From Cytophagaceae bacterium (GTDB taxonomy: Bacteria; Bacteroidota; Bacteroidia; Cytophagales; Flexibacteraceae): 64,000 nucleotides of DNA. Under the pieces are notes generated by a model. The model was given only the letters and a program-made list of their open reading frames with translations, was not told the DNA's origin and made no database searches. The stretch is from assembly GCA_027490155.1 (NCBI GenBank), contig JAIXYP010000052.1:1-64000 (forward strand), read 5' to 3'. The stretch's first letter is position 1; each line of letters starts with the position of its first letter. Of this stretch, positions 49,044 to 58,081 are shown one piece after another. Both the position numbers and the translations under genes were made by a program.

Positions 49044-51608
49044 GTGCTTACGCCCGCTGCAACGATGTCTTATTGTTCACGCTTTTTATCTTGCTTGTTA
49101 ATCTTTATTAATCAGTCCTTGAGCGCCATCAAAGCCCAACATATCCGACAGATCCGGACTAGCATCACCATGGTCACCATGGTCTTGGCTTTTTTGTTGC
49201 AGGGTTGCGTGGGCAAGTTGTTCGTCAAGAAGGGGCAATACCTGCTGACACAACAGAAGGTGTCTGGCAACAAACGGCTCGATTCTGAAAAGCTAGAGTC
49301 ACTTTTTAGGCAAAAAACTAACAATCAGATTGTGGGCTTTATGCCCCAGCTTTACTGTTATCTGGTCGGCGAGCGGTTCCTGAATCGGGACAAGTTAAAG
49401 CGCGAATTGGATAGCTTATCGGTAAGGTACCAACGGCAGTTAAATGCCCTAGACCAGGCTTCGGACGAATACCAAAAGCTGGAGATCGAGCGAGAGAAAA
49501 AGCTGGATGACCTGAACCGGAAGATCAAGCAGGGTAACTGGTTCATGCGGAACTTTGGTGAGCCTCCGAGTATCTATGACAGTGCCCTCACGAGCGAGAC
49601 CTTGCGCGAGATCAAGGCATACTATTTCAACCAGGGTTTCTTTTATACCGAGGTCACTGCCAAGATTGACACGACCAAACGGCTCCAGAACATTATTGTT
49701 AAGTACAAGATCGACGAGGCTGGCGTGCAGCGGATAGACTCGGTGCGGTATGTGGCAGATGACCCTGTTGTGCAGCATTTCCTGGACAGCACCAAAGGGG
49801 ATGCCTTGGTCAAGAAGGGGATGCGTTTCAACCGTGACAACCAGGTTGCGGAGCGCGAACGGATAGAGCGACTGTTGCGTAACAATGGTTACCTGACGTT
49901 TTCGCGGTCCTTGATCACGATCAATAATGACACGGCATTTGCCTGGCGCTATAAGGTCAGTACGACCATCATTGTCCGGAACCCGCCACGTGGTAAACTA
50001 ATGGCTTATCTCCGTGGCGAAACCAATTTTTACATTGCCGAAAGTGGCGAGGCTGCGACCTTCCCGGACTCCTTGGAGCGGCCTGATGTGACTTATCGGT
50101 ACTCGAGGCGCAACTTTAGGGAAAGTATCCTGAAGTCCAAAATGCCGTTCCTGAAGGACAGGTATTACAACCAGGATCATATCGTGCGGTCTCAGGTGGC
50201 GCTGAGTACGATGGATCTGTACCGTTTCGTAAATTTCAATTATGATACGGTCAGCGGCAAGGCTAATATCAAAATTAACGCTATCAAACTGCCCCGGTTC
50301 GAGATTTCGAACGAGCTGGGTGCGGTATTGAGTTTTGGCGCACCAGGTCCTTATGTCAACTTGGGTTTCAAGGTGCGGAACGCCTTCGGTACGATGTCGA
50401 TCTTTGAGGTTAACGGGCGCTATAGTGAAGAAGGGCAGCTTTCGGTTTTCTTGCCAGATAGTATTTATCGGTCGCGCGAGTTGGGTGTTACATCCTCACT
50501 TACCTTCCCATCGATTCTGATTCCGTTTGGTCTTGGTACACTGTTCCCGAGCCTAACGCCTAGGACGCGGTTTTCGGTCTCTTTGGTGGACAATTTCCGG
50601 CCAGAGTACTCGCGGACGCAATTGCGGTTTAACGTTACGTATACGGTGCAGCCCAATAGCCGGGTGACATACGGGGTGTCGCCAGCTGATATCTCGTTTA
50701 ACTGGATACCGCCAGACAGGATCAATGCTAAGTTCTTCGAGTTTTTGCTGCAACAAGCACTTGAGCGTGGTGACGCACGAATCCTGAATTTTCGGAACTA
50801 TGTCACGACGGCTTTTACGGGGTTCTATGCCTACAACACGATTATCCAGAATAACAACCGACGCGGTGATTATGCACGTTTGGGCCTAGAGTTCGGTGGA
50901 GCGGCGCCTACGGCCTTGGGCTACATCTTGGGCCAACAGGCAGCCTTTGCGGACCGCAATAGCAGCAACCAGCTATGGGGCCTGCAGGTCTTTAGATATT
51001 ACCGGCTCAACGCGGATCTTCGGCGCTACTTCGAGATTAACAAAAAGGCGGTTTTTGCCACCCACCTCAACATGGGGATCGTGAGCCCTTGGGCAACAGA
51101 AAACGCTAGTAACGCTAGCCTACCTTGGGAGAAGTACTTCTTCGTGGGTGGGCCCACCAGTATGCGTGGATGGTTCAGCCGCCGGTTAGGGCCTGGTAGT
51201 TATTATCCTACGGTTGATGAAAATGGTGGTGCAACCTACTTTTCGGATCAGCCTGGCGAGCTCATGTTGGAGCTGAATGGCGAGCTGCGACAGAAAATAG
51301 CCGGTTTCCTCGAAGGGGCTGCCTTTATCGATATGGGTAATATCTGGTCAGTACGCGACGATGCTGCACGGCCAGGCGCAGGCTTCCGGTCGGACAAGTT
51401 TTGGCGTGAGATCGCGATAGCAGGTGGCCTCGGCATCCGGCTCAACTTTGACATCCTGATTTTCCGATTTGATATGGGCGCCAAACTCTATGTCCCGAAC
51501 GACCAATATGGCTCCCGCTGGCAGATCCAGAACCTAAAGCTGCCTAACCCGTTTAGTACGGCTGATCCGATGTATAATTATAGCTTTGGGGTGGGGTATC
51601 CGTTTTAG
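49044..51608 (+). CDS. tamL: TamL-type outer-membrane assembly lipoprotein (Omp85/BamA superfamily)
   Basis: The product is 854 aa. The signal region ends in a lipobox (MVLAFLLQGC, Cys55), so this is a lipidated TamA-like protein, the TamL form of Bacteroidota. POTRA-like domains cover ~60-400 (KVSGNKRLDSEKLES, VRYVADDPVVQHFLD, MDLYRFVNFNYDTVSG), with a coiled-coil insertion (~105-160). The C-terminal ~430 residues are the 16-stranded Omp85 barrel with the conserved loop segment FVGGPTSMRGWFSRRLGPG and a final aromatic, GVGYPF. It would insert outer-membrane or surface proteins together with TamB. Start: GTG 49044 because of a good Shine-Dalgarno; an ATG at 49065 is possible. TamB is not in the window. 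Confidence 0.88.
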   Translation: MLTPAATMSYCSRFLSCLLIFINQSLSAIKAQHIRQIRTSITMVTMVLAFLLQGCVGKLFVKKGQYLLTQQKVSGNKRLDSEKLESLFRQKTNNQIVGFMPQLYCYLVGERFLNRDKLKRELDSLSVRYQRQLNALDQASDEYQKLEIEREKKLDDLNRKIKQGNWFMRNFGEPPSIYDSALTSETLREIKAYYFNQGFFYTEVTAKIDTTKRLQNIIVKYKIDEAGVQRIDSVRYVADDPVVQHFLDSTKGDALVKKGMRFNRDNQVAERERIERLLRNNGYLTFSRSLITINNDTAFAWRYKVSTTIIVRNPPRGKLMAYLRGETNFYIAESGEAATFPDSLERPDVTYRYSRRNFRESILKSKMPFLKDRYYNQDHIVRSQVALSTMDLYRFVNFNYDTVSGKANIKINAIKLPRFEISNELGAVLSFGAPGPYVNLGFKVRNAFGTMSIFEVNGRYSEEGQLSVFLPDSIYRSRELGVTSSLTFPSILIPFGLGTLFPSLTPRTRFSVSLVDNFRPEYSRTQLRFNVTYTVQPNSRVTYGVSPADISFNWIPPDRINAKFFEFLLQQALERGDARILNFRNYVTTAFTGFYAYNTIIQNNNRRGDYARLGLEFGGAAPTALGYILGQQAAFADRNSSNQLWGLQVFRYYRLNADLRRYFEINKKAVFATHLNMGIVSPWATENASNASLPWEKYFFVGGPTSMRGWFSRRLGPGSYYPTVDENGGATYFSDQPGELMLELNGELRQKIAGFLEGAAFIDMGNIWSVRDDAARPGAGFRSDKFWREIAIAGGLGIRLNFDILIFRFDMGAKLYVPNDQYGSRWQIQNLKLPNPFSTADPMYNYSFGVGYPF

Positions 51609-51794
51609 GGGGGGGGAGTCACCGTTAGCAATATAATTGATTAGCCGAAGCATGTAAATGAGATGGATAAAATGTATTTGTGATATTTTGTAGCTTTTAA
51701 GCTGCGAAATCATTTAAATTAAAATCTATTCTATGTCCAAAGATCTAAGAGGTTTTCCTCATGTTAATGTCCCAAGGCTTCCTTAATACTGATT

Positions 51795-52088
51795 CTATTT
51801 CCTAGTCCCAACGTTGATAATCTTGAAGCCGAGTTTGATCAAGACATTGTTGGTTGGGCTACCACCAAAGGTTCTGTCCTTGTAAGGAAAGTCTATCTTG
51901 GAACGCTTTTTCACTGCGATCCGCAGGACCTCTTTAGGCGGATGTCTATTCCCTTGTTTATCCAGTACTGAGTACCCAGTTGACTGGTTCTTCGGGGCAA
52001 TGATTTCTTCGCCACTGTTGATGGCATCAAAGGCTGCCTCAATATCGCCTTCTTCTAGTTCGGAAACACATTCATTAAAATTTCTCAT
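51795..52088 (-). CDS. Small protein resembling a ScoMcrA-type N-terminal head domain
   Basis: The product is 97 aa. After a helical N-terminus (MRNFNECVSELEEGDIEAAF), the segment GYSVLDKQGNRHPPKEVLRI and the ending TFGGSPTNNVLIKLGFKIIN match, from memory, the head domain found at the N-terminus of ScoMcrA-like HNH restriction endonucleases (pattern YPPK...A...F.GG...N..L..LGF.I). Here it stands alone, without nuclease or SRA domain. The gene and its surroundings are AT-rich, and it lies just beyond tRNA-Asn, a common integration site. It may be a remnant or a regulatory or anti-restriction stand-alone domain. Family assignment is tentative. Confidence 0.55.
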   Translation of the reverse strand: MRNFNECVSELEEGDIEAAFDAINSGEEIIAPKNQSTGYSVLDKQGNRHPPKEVLRIAVKKRSKIDFPYKDRTFGGSPTNNVLIKLGFKIINVGTRK

Positions 52089-52128
52089 CCCGCAATAAAC
52101 CCAAACCCACCCAAAAAGGCAACAAAAA

Positions 52129-52157
52129 ACCCACGCTACATCTCTGCAAGGTGGGTT
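52129..52157 (-). terminator. Intrinsic terminator of tRNA-Asn
   Basis: On the minus strand AACCCAC (52157-52151) pairs with GTGGGTT (52135-52129), followed by a T-run. Confidence 0.8.
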
Positions 52158-52165
52158 ATTATATG

Positions 52166-52239
52166 CGCTCCAGCTAGGGCTTGAACCTAGGACCCCCTGA
52201 TTAACAGTCAGGTGCTCTAACCAACTGAGCTACTGAAGC
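52166..52239 (-). tRNA. tRNA-Asn (anticodon GTT)
   Basis: On the minus strand the acceptor stem GCTTCAG pairs with CTGGAGC (one G-U). D-arm AGCTCAGTTGGTTAGAGC, anticodon stem CCTGA/TCAGG with loop CTGTTAA giving GTT, and T-arm with GGTTCAAGCC are all present. Discriminator G; CCA is not encoded. Length is 74 bases. A T-run hairpin follows directly. Confidence 0.97.
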
Positions 52240-52371
52240 AATGGTTACAAAGGGTGGCAGTAGGGCTGCTTTTCCTTTGGGGCTACAAAAGTAGGAAACC
52301 ATACCGACAATCCAAATAGTTGGCCAAGTTTGGGCAAATATTTTTTGAGGGCAATGGCAGGTGCTCCTGAC

Positions 52372-52605
52372 TTAGTTTTTGGTAGTCTTGAGTTTGGCTT
52401 TAACGTCCGCTAGGCGGGTGGCTGCGTTCGGGTCATCGGGATAGGTATTCTTGGTTTGGCGGGCTACGCCACCTACCTCACCGTAGATGTCCTTCTTGGC
52501 CTTCTTTTGGTCCTCCGTCAGCTGAGGTGAGTAGTTATACTTACCACAAGCGGTCAGCACGTAGGCCGAACCGCAAATTGCTAGAAATAGGGCAGCTTTC
52601 TTCAT
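52372..52605 (-). CDS. Small lipoprotein of unknown function
   Basis: The product is 77 aa from the ATG at 52605, chosen because it starts a lipoprotein signal (MKKAALFLAICGSAYVLTAC, lipobox LTAC). The frame is open 35 codons further upstream, without signal character. The mature ~58 residues are charged and Lys-rich (LTEDQKKAKKDIYGEV, then a KLKTTKN tail). Family not recognised; small lipoproteins like this are frequent in Bacteroidota. It lies downstream of the Rieske-like gene on the same strand, 184 bases away. Confidence 0.65.
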   Translation of the reverse strand: MKKAALFLAICGSAYVLTACGKYNYSPQLTEDQKKAKKDIYGEVGGVARQTKNTYPDDPNAATRLADVKAKLKTTKN

Positions 52606-52789
52606 CGTTGTTGTTGCTCGGGCGGTGCTTTTTGATCTGCAAAGCAGGCCTAGGTACTCACCACCATTCACTTTGGGCTCAAAAATAGAGGCCGGGGGCC
52701 AGATGCCCAAATGATTGCCCGCAATTGTCTAAATAATATTGTTACCTATTGCGTTGGTCGGTTGCCAAACAGCTGGTAGCTGCGATAAC

Positions 52790-53218
52790 CTAGTTGCTGA
52801 TTAGCAGTACCCCGGGGTTGATCTGGCTGACGTTGTACCGACGCAGACTGTTGACGGCTACTCCGTTCTGGACCTCGCCTTTGGTGCCAAAGCGGCTACC
52901 GCAGCATCGGCAGGTCAGGAAGAGCATTGAGGGGTCCATGCTGACTTGTGCACAAGTATCGTTACTACGGTAGGTACAGTTGCGGTCTAGGGCATAGTAG
53001 CTATCGCGTGCGTCCGAATAAAGCACGATGCCGCGCAGACCTTCGTCCTTGATGTAGATGTAGTTAGGTGGGGTTTTGAGGGGTAGGGCCTCAATGGTAT
53101 TGAGATAGACCTGCACATTAACCCGCTTGATCGGTAGAGGGGCGTCTTGGGTGCTTTGGCAGGCACTACCAATGAGGATTAGTGCCATCAATAGGCCAAC
53201 AATCAAAAACCTGTTCAT
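52790..53218 (-). CDS. Rieske-like lipoprotein with cysteines in place of histidine ligands
   Basis: The product is 142 aa from the ATG at 53218, which gives a lipoprotein signal (MNRFLIVGLLMALILIGSAC). An ATG at 53296 would add 26 residues and lies 25 bases after a -7 box, so it cannot be excluded. The C-terminal half has the Rieske order YALDRNCTYRSNDTC, then LTCRCCGSRFGTKGEV. In true Rieske proteins these are CxH and CPCHGSxF; here the His positions are Tyr and Cys. Similar Bacteroidota lipoproteins have an all-Cys set. It may bind a different metal centre or none. Confidence 0.7.
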   Translation of the reverse strand: MNRFLIVGLLMALILIGSACQSTQDAPLPIKRVNVQVYLNTIEALPLKTPPNYIYIKDEGLRGIVLYSDARDSYYALDRNCTYRSNDTCAQVSMDPSMLFLTCRCCGSRFGTKGEVQNGVAVNSLRRYNVSQINPGVLLISN

Positions 53219-53321
53219 GCCTTGGGCAATCAAATGGCGCCACCCATTAGGCTTTGGTGCCAAAGTCTGGAAGGCGTGGCGATGGATTTGTGACATGGAG
53301 CTTTGATGGGTAATCTAATTG

Positions 53322-53329
53322 CAAAAATA
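53322..53329 (-). promoter_or_regulatory. Candidate -7 box for the Rieske-like lipoprotein
   Basis: On the minus strand TATTTTTG, 25 bases before the upstream ATG (53296) and 103 before the preferred one (53218). Confidence 0.4.
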
Positions 53330-53498
53330 GCCAATCTGTGTTTGGGTCAGTGTTTGGGTCAGCACCAAACAGCAACTGCCCCGTCTCCCCGAAACTAAAA
53401 CGTTGCAGGTGGACGAGGCAGTACTTGTTCGAGGTATTTATTCAGGTAATGCGGTAAGCAGAGGCAAGGATCAGGTTTGGCGTGTCTCTGCTTGTATA

Positions 53499-55745
53499 TT
53501 ATTGCTGGTTGCTAAGTGGGATTTCGTGGTCAGGACTAGATGGTTTTTGGTTACTTTCGTCAGGCTTGGACTGGCTGTTGGGTTGGTTTTTACCTAAATC
53601 ACCCTGTATGTTACCTCCCTTGTTTGATTTGACGGAGGCGTCAGTGTAGGCGGCAATTTCAAGGTCATTTTCGTCAGGTTCGCGTTGGTCTGGCAGCTCG
53701 ACCACAAAGCAGGCACCATTGCCTTCGCTACTTTCGACCCATAGATCCCCTTGGAGCTCTTCCATCAGACGCTTGGCGATGCTAAGGCCAAGACCCGTAC
53801 TGTTTTCGCCAGCCGTGGGTGATGCGGACAGTCGCTGGTAGGGGGTGTAGAGTTTTTCTTTGTCCTCGTCGGTAAAGCCAGGACCTTGATCCTTGACGGC
53901 GATACAGAGCTTGGTGTTATTGCGGAAAATGCGAATGAAAATGGTGCGCCCCTTGGGCGAGAACTTGACTGCATTACTCAATAGGTTCTCGAAAACCCGC
54001 CGAATGGCATAACGATCACTATATAAGATTAGATCTTGGTCTGGCACATCAAGCCGAATGTCGAGCCCCTTTTTGGTGGCGACCCCGACATAGCTATTGA
54101 CGACTTCTGTAAGGTCATCGCTGAGGTTAAACAGGGACTTGCGCAGCATCAAGCGGTTGTTCTCGATGGCCGAGATATCCAACAGATCCTGGATAAGGCG
54201 TGTACCGTCAGCCACCACATCGGCTATGTACTTGAGGTACATCGGCTGGTTTTCTGGGTCAATCTGGATGAGTTGAGACAGGCCATTGATGCGGTTGAGC
54301 GGTGCCTTGAGGTCATGCGAGACGACCCGAATGATGTTGTTCTTTTCGGTATGGAGCTGGACCATCCGGTCGTTTCGGTCCTCGAGGATCTTGTTTTTTT
54401 CCAGAATGATTTTGTTCTGGTTCTGGATCATGAGGTTTTTTTGTAGGAGCTTGGCGGAGGCACGCCGGTTCTGGACCAGCCCGATAGCCCCAATCACCAA
54501 AATGATAATGGACATAACAGCAAAACCAATGAGCGCATTGCGCTGCATGACTTTGTTCTGGAGGTCCTGCTCCTTGATTTTGTTTTTGTTTTTTTCGGCT
54601 TCTATCTCCTTGTCCTTGCCATCGAGTGCGTGTTGGGTGGCTTGGTCATAAATTCGCCGGACCTTTTCGGCACTGTGTAAGGAGTCTTGATGCTCGGCAT
54701 ACCTACGGAAGAAGTAGAAGGCTTGTTTGTAGTCTCCCTTTTTGGCAAAGACGTCAGCCAAACCTTTGAAGATGGCACCGATGGGTGAGTTGCGGTGGAG
54801 CCTTTCGGCAATGGCGAGTGCCTTTTTGAGGGCGATTTCGGCTTGGCCTAGGTTCTCGAGTTTGATGTAAATATCGCCAAGGCAGGCGTAGCTATTGGCT
54901 AGGGCCTCTTGTGCGCCGCTTTTTTCGACGATTGCGAGCTCCTCTTTGCGGTAAGCTAGGGCCTTGTTGAGGTCACCTTTTTTGATCTCCAGTAAGGACT
55001 TGTTGCCGAGGATAAGGACAAAAAGTGGGTCGACCTTATCTTGTTCGACGGCGGCAAGGGCAGCATCAAAGTGCTTTTCGGCTAAAGGGAATTGGCGTTT
55101 GGCCATTGCGATTTTGCCGAGTTCGTTGTAGGCCGTGCCAGCCATCGCTTTGTTGGGCGCAGCGGCATGCATCGCAATTACTTGATTAAAGGCTTCGTAG
55201 GCAGATGTGCTATCGTTCTGTGCATTGAGGGCCTTACCTTTTTCGATCAGGACGGCCATGACGGCCGCTTGGTTTTTGCGGATGCTCGTGAACCGTAGTG
55301 ACTGGTTGAAGAGCTCGACAGCTCCTGGGTAGTTCTCTCGAGCTGCGTTCAGGCGCCCAGTCAACAAATAGATTTCGGCATTTTTGACGGAGTCGCCTGG
55401 GGCTTCGACCATGACCAAACGCCTAGCACGATCAAATTGGAAAAAGGCATCGCCAAACTTACCTAGCTCCCAGTTGACGTTGCCGAGGGTTTTGTACGCG
55501 CGGTACTTAGCCTCCATTACGCCTAGCTGGTCGGCCATCGAGACAGCTTGATCGGCAGCGGTAAAGGCAGCTGTAGGGTCAGAGGCTAGGGACTCAAGTG
55601 CTTTGTTGATCAGCTTGCCGATTGCCACAGTATCGCCACTACCAGCCGAAGTTGGTGCAGTAGCTGGCGCATCTGCTGCCGAACCTTGACCAAAACTGAT
55701 CAGGGTAGTTAAGCAAGCTAGCAATGTGAGAAGGAGGCCTTTCAA
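53499..55745 (-). CDS. TPR-containing sensor histidine kinase
   Basis: The product is 748 aa. Signal peptide (MKGLLLTLLACLTTLISFGQ), then periplasmic TPR repeats (~60-370, e.g. AYNELGKIAMAKRQFPLAEK), one membrane helix (LIGFAVMSIIILVIGAIGLV), a coiled coil, and a kinase core: H-box VVSHDLKAPLNRI, N-box NLLSNAVKFSP, G1 VKDQGPGF and G2 STGLGLSIAKRLMEELQG. A Ser/Pro/Asn-rich tail of ~55 residues follows. There is no receiver domain and no adjacent response regulator. It is an orphan two-component sensor, presumably responding to a periplasmic protein or envelope signal through the TPRs. Confidence 0.92.
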   Translation of the reverse strand: MKGLLLTLLACLTTLISFGQGSAADAPATAPTSAGSGDTVAIGKLINKALESLASDPTAAFTAADQAVSMADQLGVMEAKYRAYKTLGNVNWELGKFGDAFFQFDRARRLVMVEAPGDSVKNAEIYLLTGRLNAARENYPGAVELFNQSLRFTSIRKNQAAVMAVLIEKGKALNAQNDSTSAYEAFNQVIAMHAAAPNKAMAGTAYNELGKIAMAKRQFPLAEKHFDAALAAVEQDKVDPLFVLILGNKSLLEIKKGDLNKALAYRKEELAIVEKSGAQEALANSYACLGDIYIKLENLGQAEIALKKALAIAERLHRNSPIGAIFKGLADVFAKKGDYKQAFYFFRRYAEHQDSLHSAEKVRRIYDQATQHALDGKDKEIEAEKNKNKIKEQDLQNKVMQRNALIGFAVMSIIILVIGAIGLVQNRRASAKLLQKNLMIQNQNKIILEKNKILEDRNDRMVQLHTEKNNIIRVVSHDLKAPLNRINGLSQLIQIDPENQPMYLKYIADVVADGTRLIQDLLDISAIENNRLMLRKSLFNLSDDLTEVVNSYVGVATKKGLDIRLDVPDQDLILYSDRYAIRRVFENLLSNAVKFSPKGRTIFIRIFRNNTKLCIAVKDQGPGFTDEDKEKLYTPYQRLSASPTAGENSTGLGLSIAKRLMEELQGDLWVESSEGNGACFVVELPDQREPDENDLEIAAYTDASVKSNKGGNIQGDLGKNQPNSQSKPDESNQKPSSPDHEIPLSNQQ

Positions 55746-55768
55746 CTGGGTTTTGACTGATTATCGCT

Positions 55769-55776
55769 CAAAATTA
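55769..55776 (-). promoter_or_regulatory. -7 box for the histidine kinase gene
   Basis: On the minus strand TAATTTTG, 23 bases upstream of the ATG at 55745, with a TTG 15 bases before it. Confidence 0.5.
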
Positions 55777-56157
55777 CGAAAATTATTACACCAAAATTGA
55801 AATTGATCGTCACCATAGAAAAAATTTCTGTACTCGCTCAAAAATGTGCCCTGCATTGGTTTTAAGCCCCATTTTGGTCAAAATTTCGGCTGAAGCTAGG
55901 CTAAATTTTGTAAGACGATAGCCAATAGAGATCCTTTTTTTGGCCAAAAACATGACCAATCATGTCTAAATATTACATCTGTACCATAATCTTAACATCA
56001 AAAACAAGCTTGGTCTGCCACTGCCTACGAATACAGGTGAGTGATGCCTTGCCTAGTGTGGTAAAATTCTGACACCATAACAGGTTGCCTGTGGCAGTAA
56101 TTAGAAACGAAATCCTATTCTGGTCCTCAGTTATTTTAGCTAAACCCCCAAACGCCG

Positions 56158-56192
56158 AAGGCCGATCTGCACTGCTGCAAATCGGCCTTTTG
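56158..56192 (+). terminator. Intrinsic terminator without an upstream plus-strand gene
   Basis: AAGGCCGAT (56158-56166) pairs with ATCGGCCTT (56181-56189), followed by TTGTT. On the minus strand no T-run follows, so use by the ABC exporter gene would be weak. Confidence 0.65.
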
Positions 56193-56263
56193 TTGGTTAA
56201 GTATTAGGGTAATCTGTTTAGGACTCCTAATTAATGGAGACCTATTGCGAAGAGGAATTTATA

Positions 56264-58081
56264 CTATATAATAGGTGTGGTCTCCTCTAGGCCAAATTGA
56301 AGTCGAAGGAGTCTGGCATATAGACCATCACTGAGGCGGGCAAGTTCCTCGTGTTTGCCTTGTTCGATGATGCGCCCTTGGTCTAGGACCAAAATGCTGT
56401 CCACCTTCCGGATGGTGGAAAGGCGGTGGGCTATGACTAAGGTGGTGCGGCCAACCATGAGTTTGTCGAGCGCTGCCTGGACTAAGGCTTCGCTTTCGGC
56501 ATCGAGGCTGCTGGTGGCCTCGTCAAGGAGGAGGATGGCGGGATCCTTCAGGACAGCCCTTGCAATAGCGATCCGTTGGCGTTGGCCACCACTCAGTTTG
56601 ATGCCACGCTCGCCCACTATGGTTGCCAGTCCGTCCGGGAAGGAGTCGATAAAGTCTAGGGCATTGGCCTGTGCTGCAGCAGCTCTGATTTCGGCATCAG
56701 TAGCATTGGGTTTGCCGTAGGCGATATTTTCGGCAATGGTGCCACCAAACAACATCACCTCTTGCGGCACGACACCAATGTTAGCCCGGAGCATCCGAAG
56801 ATCAAGTTTATCTATCGGTGTGCCATCAACTGAGATGGAGCCAGATTGCGGGTGATAGTGGCGCAACAGGAGCTGAAAAATAGTGCTTTTGCCGGCTCCA
56901 CTTGCCCCAACCAAGGCAACTGTTTGGCCTGCTTTGACCTCCAACGATAGACCATCTAGGACCAATACATCGGTGCGGCTGGGATAAGAAAATACAAGGT
57001 TATCCATCTTGATGGCCCCTTCCATTCTGACCAATTGGACGGGCTCTAGGGCATTGAGTTCGGTTTCTTCATCAATGATCTCACCGATGCGTTCACTGGC
57101 ACCAATGGTCTTTTGGAGCTGGCCATATAGATCCCCGATGCCACCCACGGCCCCACCAATAAAGGTGGTGTAAATGATAAAGGAGACCAGACTGCCGATC
57201 GTCATCTGCCCTTCGGCTACAAGCCCAAGTCCGTACCATAGTACTAGGACGATCCCGCCAAAGATGCTGAAAATTACGAAGCTAAAGAAGACACCACGGT
57301 ATTGGGCTGTCTTGAGGGCATTGGTCAGGACATTGCCGAGTGCGGACTGGTAGCGTTTGACCTCTAGGTATTCGTTTGTGAAAGCCTTGACGACCTGGAT
57401 TCCTTGAAGGGTCTCCTCGGCAACTACGTTGGCAGCGGCAAGGTCGTCTTGGGTTTGTTTGGACCGTTTGCGGATAAAGCGTCCGAAGACCATCGCACCC
57501 GCCACTAAAAAGGGGAAGCTGGACAGCATCACGAGGGTGAGGCGGCCATTGGTGTAGCTGATGAGGCTAATGCCGACGATTAGGGTCAGGATCTGCCTAA
57601 AGAACTCGGCTAGCGTGAAGGTGAGCACATCCGAAAGTTGCCCAACATCGGCCGTCAGACGGCTGGTGAGCTCGCCAACACGGCGCTGTTCGTAAAAGGG
57701 TAGGGGTAGGGCTACGATCCGACTATAGAGTGCCAGCCTGATGTCACGCAAGGTAAACTCGCTCACCCGGGCGAAAAGCCAAACCCTACTAAAGCTAAAG
57801 ATGCCCTGCACCAACAAGATGCCGATCAGACTTAAGGCGATTAGGTTACGGTCATAGTGCTGGAGGTTGCCTTTGGCTTGTGCCACGGCGCTATCTACTA
57901 GTTGACCCGTGAGGTAGGGGAAGCTGAGAGCCGTGAGGCTACTGAACACCAGAAAAACCATCCCCCCAACAAAGTACCACTTGTATGGCACCATGTAGCG
58001 CAGCATCCGGAGGGCTTTGTTGAGGCCAGCTTTTGTTATTTTTTTCTTGTCCTGGTCTTTAACAGGTTCGTTTCTGGCCAT
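56264..58081 (-). CDS. ABC exporter, fused permease-ATPase (MsbA type)
   Basis: The product is 605 aa, a half-transporter forming a homo- or heterodimer in the inner membrane. Six TM helices lie within ~35-315. The ATPase domain shows Walker A GASGAGKST (392-400), Q-loop VVPQEVMLF, signature LSGGQ (496-500), Walker B ILLLDEATSSLD (516-527) and the H-loop in VIAHRLSTI. Sequence style is that of MsbA/BmrA lipid and drug exporters; the cargo cannot be read. A single-gene unit. Confidence 0.92.
   Translation of the reverse strand: MARNEPVKDQDKKKITKAGLNKALRMLRYMVPYKWYFVGGMVFLVFSSLTALSFPYLTGQLVDSAVAQAKGNLQHYDRNLIALSLIGILLVQGIFSFSRVWLFARVSEFTLRDIRLALYSRIVALPLPFYEQRRVGELTSRLTADVGQLSDVLTFTLAEFFRQILTLIVGISLISYTNGRLTLVMLSSFPFLVAGAMVFGRFIRKRSKQTQDDLAAANVVAEETLQGIQVVKAFTNEYLEVKRYQSALGNVLTNALKTAQYRGVFFSFVIFSIFGGIVLVLWYGLGLVAEGQMTIGSLVSFIIYTTFIGGAVGGIGDLYGQLQKTIGASERIGEIIDEETELNALEPVQLVRMEGAIKMDNLVFSYPSRTDVLVLDGLSLEVKAGQTVALVGASGAGKSTIFQLLLRHYHPQSGSISVDGTPIDKLDLRMLRANIGVVPQEVMLFGGTIAENIAYGKPNATDAEIRAAAAQANALDFIDSFPDGLATIVGERGIKLSGGQRQRIAIARAVLKDPAILLLDEATSSLDAESEALVQAALDKLMVGRTTLVIAHRLSTIRKVDSILVLDQGRIIEQGKHEELARLSDGLYARLLRLQFGLEETTPII

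Larger units (their letters stand above)
55746..56263. other. Intergenic region with an unassigned plus-strand terminator
   Basis: 518 bases, AT-rich. The left edge has the kinase -7 box. A rho-independent hairpin (56158-56192) points in the plus direction although no plus-strand gene lies upstream, so a small RNA could be encoded at about 55950-56192. An imperfect palindrome AGGACTCC-TAATTAAT-GGAGACCT lies at about 56219-56242. Confidence 0.4.
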
